Shown piece by piece: positions 1-8,714 of a stretch of DNA of 12,857 bases. Positions within the stretch are counted from its first letter, which is position 1; every line of letters begins with the position of its first letter. This DNA is from Phellopilus nigrolimitatus (lineage: Eukaryota > Basidiomycota > Agaricomycetes > Hymenochaetales > Hymenochaetaceae): positions 1 to 12,857 of the forward strand of contig JAJOHG010000586.1 in NCBI GenBank assembly GCA_021029095.1, written 5' to 3'. A program made the translations under genes and the position numbers. The notes below the pieces were generated by a model. That model did not search any database. It saw only the letters and a program-made list of their open reading frames with translations, and was not told the origin of the DNA.

Positions 1-1497
1 TCGACGAATCCAGTCCGAATCGATGCATCATGCTCTCGACGGAGTGTTCCGTGCTCGTCGACGCACTCGGAATAACGTCCACGGGCGGACTAACAACAGG
101 TTCCGTGCTCTGTTCCCGTCTCTCCACCCCCAGCACACGCTTTGAATACACGCTCGCATTAGGTGTCGGACTAACACTGGGCTCTGTACTCTGCTCAGAA
201 TTCTCCATCCCCATAGCACGCTTCGAGTATATGCTGAGGCTTGGCGTTGACGGAGACGTGGTCAGGCTCGGTTCAGCGACCGCCCCGAACCGCTGGCGCA
301 AACGTGCCGCGTCACCGACGAGGTCTCTTCCAATGCGTGCAGCAGCCTCCTTCCCGGGGGTGCGCATGATCCGGTTCACGAAAGCAGACGCAGGCGGAGA
401 CATGTTCCGCGGCAGAAAGTTATCCTCATCGGAGTTCCAGCCAGAATCAGATGCCGACGGAGCACCCCGCGGTGTAGTTGGCTTGGTCAGGTCGACTATG
501 CCATCCCAATCTGTGCGACGCGTCTCAGGAGGCACGTACGGATTGCGCTTTGGCGTCTTGACTTTGGCTTTCCGTGGCGATGTGTCTGACGCATCTCTGC
601 CTGCGTTCTTGAGATTCTTTGACAACACATTCTGAAGGAGAGTTTCTGGTGGAGCCTTGCTCTTTCCTTTCTCTTGCGCTGAGAGGACTGGTGGACGAGG
701 TAGATGTACTTTCTGTTGAACCGATTGATTGAAAGGACCCGAGCTTTGTCCAGAGTCGTCGATGATGGAATCGTCTCCTTCGCCTAAGCTTTTCAGACCC
801 TTGTCTAAACGTTCAAGGGGAGACACCAGGGACGCGGACCACGACGGAGTTGTTTTCTCTTCAACTTGGCGCCGAGATTGGCCCATTGAATGGTTCATGG
901 TGTCGAAGACACTAAGCCTTCTGGCGCGAAGAGCTCTCAGACGGAGTGACATTTGGATCGAATGTGTGAGCCTGGGTAGGCCTTTCAGGAGGTTGCTCAA
1001 CTTCAATCTCTTCTTCGGAACGTGTTGACTGCTGTTCGAGATCGGCACTGTAGTCGTCGGACGTCGGAATGCGCACTTGCGCAGCTTGTTCATAGAACGA
1101 GACCCAGAACTGCGTGTCAAATGCATTAAAGAGCCAGTAGTTGCATTGACATAATTAGGATGGAGACAATGCGCTCAAGGACGTACCCGAGCAGACTCCC
1201 GTACTGGCTCGGTGTTCACCGCAAAGCGCTTCACAGCAGGCAGAATCCTCGTCGACAGGATCTGATGTGCTCGGGCAAAGTTGGCATCGATGTTCTAGAG
1301 TCAACAATGTCAAGTTACATTCATCAAAGAGACGGTTTAACGTGCCTGCAGTTTAATGGTTCCATCTGCTCGATCTGGTCCTGGACGGGCGCGGTTGTAT
1401 CGAGGCCCGGCACATCTATGGTCGACGGATCTGGATTCGGTTCCCAACGGTCATGAAGAGGCTCAATAGGTGGCAACTGGTCTTTCTCTGATGCCAT
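1..1497 (-). CDS. ASK1: DASH/Dam1 complex subunit Ask1-like, 3' end outside the window, frame-disrupted
   Basis: Ask1 is a subunit of the fungal DASH (Dam1) outer-kinetochore complex, which couples kinetochores to spindle microtubules. The start at 1497 opens exon 1 (1342-1497) with a WEPNPDPSTIDVPGLDTT stretch and DQIEQ. Exon 2 (1187-1294) encodes NIDANFARAHQILSTRILPA and VKRF, the Ask1 core. Exon 3 (from 1109) starts FWVSFYEQAAQVRIPT. Introns are 1295-1341 and 1110-1186, both GT-AG. The C-terminal half, read in a shifted frame from about 925 to the window edge, carries WSASLVSPLERLDK, NPYVPPETRRTDWDGIVDL and MSPP, then SMMHRFGL. It has many S/T-P sites, matching the fact that yeast Ask1 is a Cdk1 substrate. 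Two anomalies exist: exon 1 appears to lack about 10 bp in its conserved segment, and exon 3 changes frame near 920-930, leading to TAG at 912-914 if unshifted. Family call is secure; intactness is not. Confidence 0.86.
83..235 (-). repeat. Imperfect 81-bp (27-codon) tandem duplication inside the ASK1-like C-terminus
   Basis: Two copies lie at 164-235 and 83-154, with an 81-nt period on the minus strand. The proteins read SIYSKRAMGMENSEQSTEPS then VSPT, and SVYSKRVLGVERREQSTEPV then VSPP. Both copies keep YSKR, EQSTEP and an SP dipeptide, so the duplication doubles a possible proline-directed phosphorylation site. The period is a multiple of three and keeps frame. Confidence 0.85.
920..930 (-). 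other. Apparent frameshift in ASK1-like exon 3
   Basis: Minus-strand reading from exon 3 gives FDPNVTPSESSS and then a stop at 912-914. The frame one base over gives ARRLSVFDTMNHSMG, running on into the conserved WSASLVSPLERLDK block and staying open to the window edge. No GT-AG intron of plausible length fits between the two. One extra base or two missing bases would explain it. Confidence 0.7.
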
Positions 1498-1569
1498 AGC
1501 TTGCTCGATGTTGCGGACGTCGTGAACGCCGTCGACGCCGCCCGTGCGAAAATCGCGGTGTGACTGTGA

Positions 1570-1589
1570 TAGTAACGAGTTCGTTACTA
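1570..1589. promoter_or_regulatory. Perfect 9-bp inverted repeat (20 bp) upstream of the ASK1-like start
   Basis: TAGTAACGA and TCGTTACTA flank a 2-bp GT spacer, giving a perfect dyad 73 bp upstream of the ASK1-like ATG and about 55 bp from the TATA-like element. The position and symmetry suit a dimeric transcription-factor site. The arms are seen directly; the role is inference. Confidence 0.5.
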
Positions 1590-1643
1590 CTGTTTGCCCT
1601 CGGAGCTCAAGAACATTTTGCTTTCTCTCAACATGGATCCAAC

Positions 1644-1653
1644 TATATATAAG
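1644..1653. promoter_or_regulatory. TATA-like element between the ASK1-like gene and the rightward intergenic region
   Basis: TATATATAAG is close to consensus and nearly symmetric, so orientation is uncertain. It lies about 147 bp upstream of the ASK1-like ATG, a usual fungal distance. No convincing plus-strand gene follows closely. Confidence 0.4.
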
Positions 1654-3110
1654 GATGGTTTAACATAGGCTTGGATTCTACAAACCTCGAAAACCTCTCG
1701 AAGCAGCGATCTCTGCAATATTCACTGTGTAGCTACGCTGCTGCAGTTTTCGCTCTTCGCTGAGTTGACTTTTCATCTGATATACGCCGATACCAGAAGT
1801 GAACTGAGTACTGAACAAGAGGGGTTATATGTCCCGACGGTATCGCGACACGCTGCGAGCACCGGCTATGCTCCGACTTGGCCAGTGCTCTCACTTTTTC
1901 GACAGATTTACAACATTTCTTTGAAAACTTCTATGAAACTGACTCGACGCATTACAGAAGCAAAGTTGCGTGTCTGTAAAAAATGGTGAACATTCGTGCG
2001 ATGATCTGCAACGAGACATCCTAATTAGTTGGGCTGACATCGTGGAATGATAATACAAAACCAAGGGAGAGGCTATTCAAGTCCGCCGAGAACTAGGCGG
2101 TTAGTAACTTATGGCTGACAAAACGGAACTTGCAAATCAATGAAAAGTTAGTATTCATCGAGATTCGGCGGTGCCGAGATAGCCTGTATACTAAAAAAAT
2201 GACAGACATGCATTCTACCGGCCGGATCCAGGATCATCGAGTAATATGGCTGAGAAGACATGGGTTGCATAGCAGAAGCGCTCGTCAAAAAAGAAGTTTT
2301 ACCCTCGCATAGTTAATAGAGTACCCTCGAACGCCCGCTGCCTTCAATTTTCCGCGGACATGATCGTTTGAAAGGTGTCCAAGAACTTAAAGTGAGGGAT
2401 GCCAGAACCCTAATAGCCGGGGATCGGTATCTGCCTGGAGGCATTTTTTCTCTCACACAGTTCTTCCGTCAATGTTATATGGCTTATAATGGAGGAAAAG
2501 GATACATAAAAGGGACTCTAAGAGCATGATACGGTCAAGCAAAGCACGTAATATTTACCTGGTAAGTTCTTTCTTGTTGTGGCGTCCGCACTTACGGGAA
2601 GGATAAAATTGAACATGTTGAGAATCTTCCATATTCCTGCAGAAGCGCTAAACATTCCGGAGATCATCTAAGGACGAAAATAATCGGTGCGTGGTTTGCG
2701 CATAATAGAAAAGTTGTTTCGGCATCGGTATTCACCGAATCGCGCTGATTAGTTCCCACTGTCACCATCCACAGTTAAAGAAGACTCGAGGAAATAACAG
2801 GGAAGCAAGTTTAACTAGTAGGAAAATCGAGAAGAGAAAAAAAAGCGGGAGCAATTCAAAATTCACGTCCATCCGAAGCTAGCGCTCGTGCTCGCACTCA
2901 CGTACAAATTCAATCCGAATTTAACCAGGGGCGCTGCACCTCCGCTTCTCTCCCGCGCTTTCCGAGAAATTCGTCGGTCGATCAGAAACTCGAGACGTCG
3001 CATTCTTGACTTTCTTGAGGGCGCATCAATGCCGTGTTCAGCAGGCTGCCGTATTTCCTCCCCGAGCGCGTCGAACTAGAATGCTCGGGCCTCGTGCTTC
3101 GCTGGTACTT
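1654..3110. other. Long intergenic region, no gene recognised
   Basis: About 1.46 kb of fairly AT-rich DNA. Short open frames (for example 1765-1989 on plus) show no family motif and no coherent exon chain. A second TATA-like sequence (CATAAAAG, near 2504) has no evident gene after it. A 5-bp hairpin (CCGCC/GGCGG) lies at 2083-2100. I found no tRNA boxes, terminal repeats or transposon remains. Confidence 0.5.
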
Positions 3111-3111
3111 C

Positions 3112-3121
3112 AATATTTAAG
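3112..3121 (+). promoter_or_regulatory. TATA-like element of the 3238 gene
   Basis: AATATTTAAG sits about 117 bp upstream of the ATG at 3238. It is the best TATA-like match there, though weaker than consensus. Confidence 0.35.
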
Positions 3122-3237
3122 GTCCTCACCTTCGCACGACCTCATTTCGCTCTTTGCCTTCCCCAGCATTCGGACACTTGCGACCATTTTTATTTTACTG
3201 TCTGCGCTCCCGCTGTTGGCCACTAGTTTCTGCCTCC

Positions 3238-4401
3238 ATGGATCTTACCCATATCCCTGGCTTGGACACTACGGAGCAATATGGGCCGTCTATTGGTTTG
3301 GTTTCTGAGGCCGAAAGGGTGAGCGATGCTTTAATAGATGAGTCGACTTATGTGCTGAGCTGCGTGATTTCTCAGACGCCCACTACTCCCACGACCCGCC
3401 GCAGACTCCTTGAGAGATTAGCCTACCTTCAGCAGAACGGGTTAATGAGGCCGCTGCCAGTTTCCCACCTCGAGAATACAGGCGGGGCTCTGTCTACTGA
3501 AACCGAAGGTTACAGCGCGACATTCTCAAATACGAACCACTCGCTGGCTGCACAGAGAGGTCAAGAGGAACTCGATGGCGGGGCTAGCGCAAATCAGCCG
3601 ATGGATAAAGGCATTGAAATCGAAAACATAACTCACGGCGATGTCCCCAAGAGGTACACGATCCTGCGCACTTGTCTAAACGGCAAGATAATAATCGTCG
3701 ACGGCCATACGGGAAACGTCACCTGCACACACGAGCTCCAAGCGCGGCTCTACTCCGATGTTGCGATCAAAGTCATAAGTTTGGCAATGGACGACTCCGA
3801 TGCGGACTCGGGCGCAATCCTGGTGGCCCGGCTGCTCGACAGGTTTGGAGCAGGTGTGTTTGTATTGTGTAGAACGCTTGCGCGCGCTCATGCGTTTGTC
3901 CCATTCGCCTAGAGTTCATAGAAATTATCCGTGTCGACCCAAAGGAGTGGAACACTGAGGTGCTGTTCTGTCGCGAACTATTTGAGGGTGATGGCTCGGA
4001 CAACGCTGGACATATCCGTATTTCGAGACGCTCCCAGATAGCTCTCCTCGCCTCGCGCAGGCGTCTTGTGATCGTCGACTGGGCGGGAGAAAAGATGGCG
4101 TGCATTAAAACCGTAAGAATCTTCATACTCCAACACGGTTCATGCTGATTAGGATCTTGCCCAGTCACCTTCAAAATCCTTTATCAAGGCTGAGCTATTG
4201 CAAACACATCTTGTTCTCGTCGAGCGTCAAGACCGCGTTTCGGCAGCTGAGCGTGCGGCATCCGTGCTTGTTTCTCTCGCCAATGTGTGGAAGGAGGTCG
4301 CCCAGAAAGGATTCGTGAATCAAGTTCTTCTCTTGGACAACATTCCGAACACAAGGATGCCTGCCCGGGACGGCGAATGGGCGAATGCATCTACGCCATA
4401 G
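3238..4401 (+). CDS. Unrecognised three-exon protein, possibly beta-propeller-like (354 aa)
   Basis: Exons 3238-3853, 3913-4112 and 4153-4401 join in frame through two clean GT-AG introns (59 and 40 nt). The ATG at 3238 has a good context (CTCCATGG) and opens MDLTHIPGLDTTEQYGPSIG; the open frame extends upstream but without another ATG. Residues 1-135 are polar and probably largely disordered. The rest has beta-strand-like blocks ending in short signatures: ILRTCLNGKIIIVDGHTGNV, a second block RRSQIALLASRRRLVIVDWA and a third near LVLVERQDRV. The repeated IIVDG / VIVDW pattern resembles the propeller-like C-terminal half of many Agaricomycete F-box proteins, but I see no F-box. The stop at 4399-4401 may be premature, because coding-like sequence follows. 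The exon structure is well supported; the function is unknown. Confidence 0.68.
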
Positions 4402-4608
4402 TGGGGAACGGCAGGGAGTTTTTGAGATATGGTGGTTCCCACTGTGGTCCACGATCGTTCGGTTTGGGCAGAGCATGTATCGCCGGTTTTGTCTGAGCCT
4501 GTACCGAGCGACAAGTTGTCGATCCACGGAACGGATGAAGCATTCTCAGAATCTAAATATTCTTGGTCTCGATGCATAGGTAGATTGGCAGACAGAGAAA
4601 TCGCGTGA
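4402..4608 (+). pseudogene. Coding-like tail behind two stop codons, possible broken 3' end of the preceding gene
   Basis: The frame of the upstream last exon meets TAG (4399-4401) and TGA (4423-4425), then is open from ATG 4429 to TGA 4606-4608. That stretch encodes MVVPTVVHDRSVWAEHVSPV, which looks like real protein. The neighbouring frame is open across the two stops and reads GECIYAIVGNGREFLRYGG. The region therefore looks like one coding stretch that leaves and re-enters frame. I found no intron that removes both stops while keeping frame. It may also be non-coding. Confidence 0.35.
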
Positions 4609-4695
4609 GATAATCTTGGAGATCTTCAGAGAATTTATTGAAGAGATGTGCAATACGTAGTGAACCTAACGCGCAAACAGTCTGCGTATTAAAAG

Positions 4696-5209
4696 TCATT
4701 GAGGGATATAAAGGGCGGCAAGAGGCAGAGTTATGATACTCACGATGAAGCCGAGAATCCAAATCCTGACGCCTAGCGGTGCCCAGTACGCCAAAATCCA
4801 GCATTCCGCTCTCCAGTAATCGTAATATTTATCCTCTTCGTCACGACGAGCCTTCGTCGACCTGTAGACGAACCATTTGGCGTTGTCCGACGCGAGTACA
4901 CGGTGTGCGGCATTTGCTAAGGGGGCGTTCGAGTCGTGATACGAGCAGGACACGGCCTGACAGTCTGTCAGTCGTTCTCTCTGCAGATGTGAAGGGTCTG
5001 GCGTCGACCCACGTCCGTAATGGTTCGAGTCTGCAGCTGAACAGGAAACGCCGTCGACGCGTTGCTCGACGAGCAACCGTCTCTCGGCAACTACCGGGTG
5101 GCGAGCAGGCTGCACTGCTGCAGCACGTCGCTCTCTCTGACAGAACAAAGCCGACCTCACGCCCTCGTCCGAGAGCGAACATGACGGGCAGGGAGACCAG
5201 TTCTGCCAA
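4696..5209 (-). CDS. Hypothetical small membrane protein; last exon clear, 5' structure unresolved
   Basis: The last exon, probably 4696-4916 after a pyrimidine-rich acceptor (CGCCCCCTTAG), encodes KWFVYRSTKARRDEEDKYYD followed by YWRAECW and a hydrophobic run that includes WILAYWAPLGVRIWILGFIV and ends ALYIPQ. This suggests a charged segment before one or two C-terminal membrane helices. A polyadenylation-like AATAAA follows about 50 nt after the stop. A TATA-like TTTATAAA lies near 5396-5403 on this strand, inside the 3' flank of the Prm10-like gene, so the two genes are close tandem neighbours. The GC-rich stretch 4917-5290 is open in more than one frame and I could not choose the first exons; 5209 is only an outer guess. 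The product is not recognised. Confidence 0.42.
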
Positions 5210-5431
5210 GGTGCGCTCTTCCCATCGTTTTCTCTCGAGTACTTATTTTTTTTTCCCTGTGGAGGGCTCGCCAGCCGCGCAATCAGCACATCGTCGGCAG
5301 TTCCGCGGCAGCTGCAACCCCGAATTAGGCTCAGGACATCGTTTTTCTTTCTCTCGTACTATTATTGTATCATTGGTATACGAATACAGACGTTTATAAA
5401 AAGAGGTATTGAGGATAGTATTTCAAGTGCT

Positions 5432-7983
5432 TCAGAAAGTAACAAACGCGCTGTTTTTCTTCTTCCCGAACAAATACACGATGCGCGCGCTCAGGTATAC
5501 ACCAGACATCACCCCGATGATCACGCTTATCACTGAAGAAGCAAAGCCAGTTAGCCATCTAGATCAAGAAACACTGGCACACTCACTCTTCCGAGCCAGC
5601 TCCAGCGACTCCGTGTACTCGTCTTGGCCGGGCGAACTGTACGAGCTCGACAGACCGCCCGCCTCCGCGAGGCCTGTCGGGATCAGCAGCCAGATGCCCG
5701 TCAACATGATCGTGAACGCCGTCCCGCCCATTTTGCGCGCGTACACATTCCCGAGCAGGCTTACCACGAAGCTCCCTAGCAGCGCCGTGTAGTCCGGGTG
5801 CCCCGCGAGCCCCATCCGCCGGTTCGCGAGCTGCGTCACCGCCGTGCTTGTGCAGCTGATCAGCACCATCACCGGCATCTCCACGCTATACACCGGCTGC
5901 GCCCTCTTCATGCTCAGCACCAGATTCAGCGCGGGAAGCAGCACAAAGAGCGAGTACCACGGCAACGGCTGCAGGAACCACGGCCACCCCGGCTCCCGCA
6001 GACACCCGTTATAGATGTTCAGCGTTGCCCGTGTGTTCGTCTCCTGGAACGACCACAACCCGTTCAGTTCTCCTGCATTCAGCCACCCAGACGTGGTGTC
6101 GTTCGTCGCGGAGAATGTCCCGTTGAATGTTTCCCACGTGTCTGCCATCGACGCAATCAGCCGCCTGCCCTTGCTGTCAAAGTGCAGCCAAATGTCAGAA
6201 CCGAACGTTAGTCCGAATCCAAGGTAGAGCGACGTCATGAGCCCGGTGACGAGCTTGGGCGAGCCCAGGTAGATATTCTTGCTTGCAATGTCCAGAACGC
6301 CCGATACTACATGGACATTCAGCAATCACAAAGAGATGAAAGGAGTGTAAGGCAGGCAACGTACACATGATAGACCCAGGGAGCAATACGGCGATGCTAG
6401 CTGACGAAATCGACTGATAGCAGAATATCTGATTAGGCACCCTAACAGACAGTGCGCGCGCGACCAGCGATATGATGCCTGCAGTGAAAATGCTAATATA
6501 CACGTCGATTTAGCACCATAAGCTAAAGTAAGCAAGAATAAACTTACTCTGCGCCGCTAGAACTCAGCTCGCTCCTCGCCGAAACCTGCTGGGCGAGCGA
6601 CACAAGCACACTTAAGACTCCCGCGACCCACATATCGTTCAGGCTCCCGCTGAACGAGCTCCCACAGAGGATGAAGCCTTGCGCGAACGTAAGGAGCGTC
6701 TGTGCTTTCTTCGGGTATATGTCCGATCTTTGGAGGAGCTCCTCGAGGATCACACGGCCCTCCGTTGCCGACATCTCGTCGCGCACAACCGAGCGGTAAG
6801 TGCGGTGTGTCTCTTGAATGCGGCCGAGGTCGAGCCCGGCGTTCGCCTTAATGAGCAACGTCTCGCTTGTGCGGTGTTCGGGAATCCCGAACGCAATTTG
6901 GATGCAGCCCGGGGTGTGGACGAACTGAGCGGGGAGCTCAAAAATGTTTGCGACCGACGCCAGCTGTGGCTCAATGCGATGTGAGAGCGAGCCAAAGGTG
7001 AGAAGCGAGCGAGCGAGGATAAGGATGAAGCGGTGCTGAGCGTCGACGGCTGGAAAGATCTGCGTTAGGACAAACACCAGAGATGATGATATAATGAAAC
7101 GAGACTCACTGTCGCGGTGATAAATGATTCGATGCTTCCTCTTCTTCCGCCTCTCCTTGTACGTCAATTTTTTGTGTTGTCCGTCCTTGTTTTCTTCGCC
7201 GAACGGCTGCACGTCGGCGTCTGCCGCCAGCGAGTTCTCCGGGTCGTCGTCGCCGTTGATCCGCATCGCGCGCGAGAACATGTCGCTATTTTCCCCGCCC
7301 CCCGCATCGACCCGTCCGAACCCTGGCTGCCCATTTCCCTTCTCTCCAAATCCACTCAGTGAATTCCGGCGGCTAGACGTGGGTGAAGGCGGCGGAGACG
7401 GCAGGGGAGGTTCCTTAGAGAACTCAATCCAGAAGTCGCGGAAACGCCTCCAAAGCGACGGCCGCTTGAATGGCGGCGGCGAAGGCACCTCATTCTGGTG
7501 ATTTTTCGCAAGGTCAATCTTGTGATCTGAGGGGTGAGAAGGAGTGAGAATCTCGGCCTGTTGAGGCACCTGCGGGAGGCGCGAGCGGATGTACTCATTC
7601 GGCTGCGGAGACCGGTTGGAGTCGCGAGGGGACGGGCTATAGCGGTCTCCGAATGTCGCGCGCTTCGTTGTCGTGGGTGACCTGGGGTCTGGCTCGTAGG
7701 TGCGCGGTGGCACAGTAGGGCCAGTGTCTCTCCCCCCGTCAGCCACAGCCGTCGCGCTGGACTGGTCATCACTGAGGGTCCCCTCGCTGCCATTGATCCG
7801 CAGAGCACGCTCGGGGAGGGACTTAAGGCCGGAGCGCGCCGTGCGCGTGTTGGAATACGCGTCGGATGCCCGGCGGGTCCTATCGTTGTCGTTGTTTTGA
7901 CGGACACGGGCAGGTATAGCTGTGTGTGGGTCAGAAGCGGCGCGGTTTCTGGATCCTGATGATGACGGTGTTGAGTCGCGCAT
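5432..7983 (-). CDS. Prm10-like / ThrE-type (DUF1212) multi-pass membrane protein, 774 aa
   Basis: The family is related to yeast pheromone-regulated membrane protein Prm10 and to bacterial threonine/serine exporters; the fungal substrate is not established. Five exons join exactly in frame: 7110-7983, 6548-7049, 6365-6492, 5587-6306 and 5432-5532. Introns are 60, 55, 58 and 54 nt, all GT-AG. An in-frame TGA lies shortly upstream of the ATG. Residues 1-290 are disordered and rich in S, P, R and D, ending in a basic run (KERRKKRKHRIIYH). The domain follows: QHRFILILARSLLTFGSLSH plus RIE, then TSETLLIKANAGLDLGRIQ, YRSVVRDEMSATEG, and the first membrane block around NDMWVAGVLSVLVS. Exons 3-5 carry further helices, including FCYQSISSASIAVLLPG, LASKNIYLGSPKLVTG and a final helix MISVIIGVMSGVYLSA. 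The protein probably has about ten membrane segments, with the N-terminal tail facing the cytosol. Confidence 0.88.
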
Positions 7984-8493
7984 TGCGTACGATGGTGATG
8001 GTAACTGTCAGAGACAAGAGTCGGGTGCCACTGTTTCTCAACTGCTGGATCGAAGTGCCATTTCGGAGGAGGCTGACAAATGGTCTGGACAGAAATCCCG
8101 AATATATCACTGTCAGGTTACTCTGATATGCTTTTGCAAGGACAGCAAGATAAATCCTGCATAAGACTCAAGAGCGAGATTGACACTGAAAACGTCTGGG
8201 AGTTCTTCGGAATATAGTCTTAGAGTACTGGACTAGCAACGAAGATTCCCGTTAAAAGATCACGAAAAGACCCGTCAGATAAAGCTTCGCAGCCTGCAAT
8301 GATATAACGAGTGGCGATTACAATAATCGATCAAGTAGCATAATTTAGAGCTCGGAGGAGGGCGTTCAAGTTCAAGAGGTGTGAGAAAAACTCGGTGCGC
8401 GTACACGACCATGATCTTCCCGCGCCACCGCATCTGTTGCCAGCAGCGTCTATCTCTTCAATTCAATGCTTGATCCCTGGTTTTGCTGTAGCG
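7984..8493 (-). promoter_or_regulatory. 5' flank of the Prm10-like gene
   Basis: About 500 bp upstream of the ATG at 7983. I see no strong TATA box; a weak ACTATATT lies near 8210-8217 on the minus strand. The sequence just before the start, CCATCACCATCGTACGCA, may be 5' leader. Short plus-strand open frames here have no family features. Confidence 0.3.
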
Positions 8494-8646
8494 TTATCTG
8501 ACATGCTTGATACGCACAGTGTGCGCGGCGGATTCCCATGAATCACCCATCATGTCTGCCTCGCTGCGAAATACACGACTCGCCGACTCGGACGCCGCGC
8601 GGAGGCGGATTTCCTCAATTCTACTGCGTGCTGCGTCGATTTTCAT
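8494..8646 (-). CDS. Doubtful small ORF, 50 aa
   Basis: An ATG at 8646 opens MKIDAARSRIEEIRLRAASE, continuing through a charged Ala/Glu/Arg-rich stretch to IKHVR and a stop. It looks helical and polar and resembles no family I know. It starts only 69 nt downstream of the cupin stop on the same strand, so it may simply be the cupin 3' UTR. No promoter element or intron supports it. Confidence 0.2.
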   Translation of the reverse strand: MKIDAARSRIEEIRLRAASESASRVFRSEADMMGDSWESAAHTVRIKHVR

Positions 8647-8714
8647 TGGTACAGCAAAGTTTTGACATTTCGCGATGCATCCAAAACAGTAGATAACAGG
8701 CACGCTCTCTTCTT

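Noticed and set aside
30..635. Long plus-strand open frame (201 codons)
   Set aside because: It lies antisense to the ASK1-like C-terminus, which has clear family motifs; the plus frame has none.
1765..1989. Open frame of 74 codons in the long intergenic region
   Set aside because: It has no ATG start at its beginning, no family resemblance and no splice partners; the frame is likely open by chance.
2083..2100. CCGCC/GGCGG hairpin
   Set aside because: Only a 5-bp stem, expected by chance in a region this long, with no supporting context.
5020..5036. GGTTCGAGTCT resembles a tRNA B box
   Set aside because: The flanking bases cannot form a T-stem, and there is no A box or acceptor stem at the right distance.
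5798..6211. Plus-strand open frame opposite the Prm10-like exon 4
   Set aside because: It is a GC-rich shadow of an exon whose minus-strand protein has unmistakable membrane helices and family motifs.
7356..7907. Minus-strand 183-codon frame inside Prm10-like exon 1
   Set aside because: It overlaps in another frame the disordered N-terminal tail; the 874-nt exon joins perfectly to the domain exons, so this is an out-of-frame shadow.
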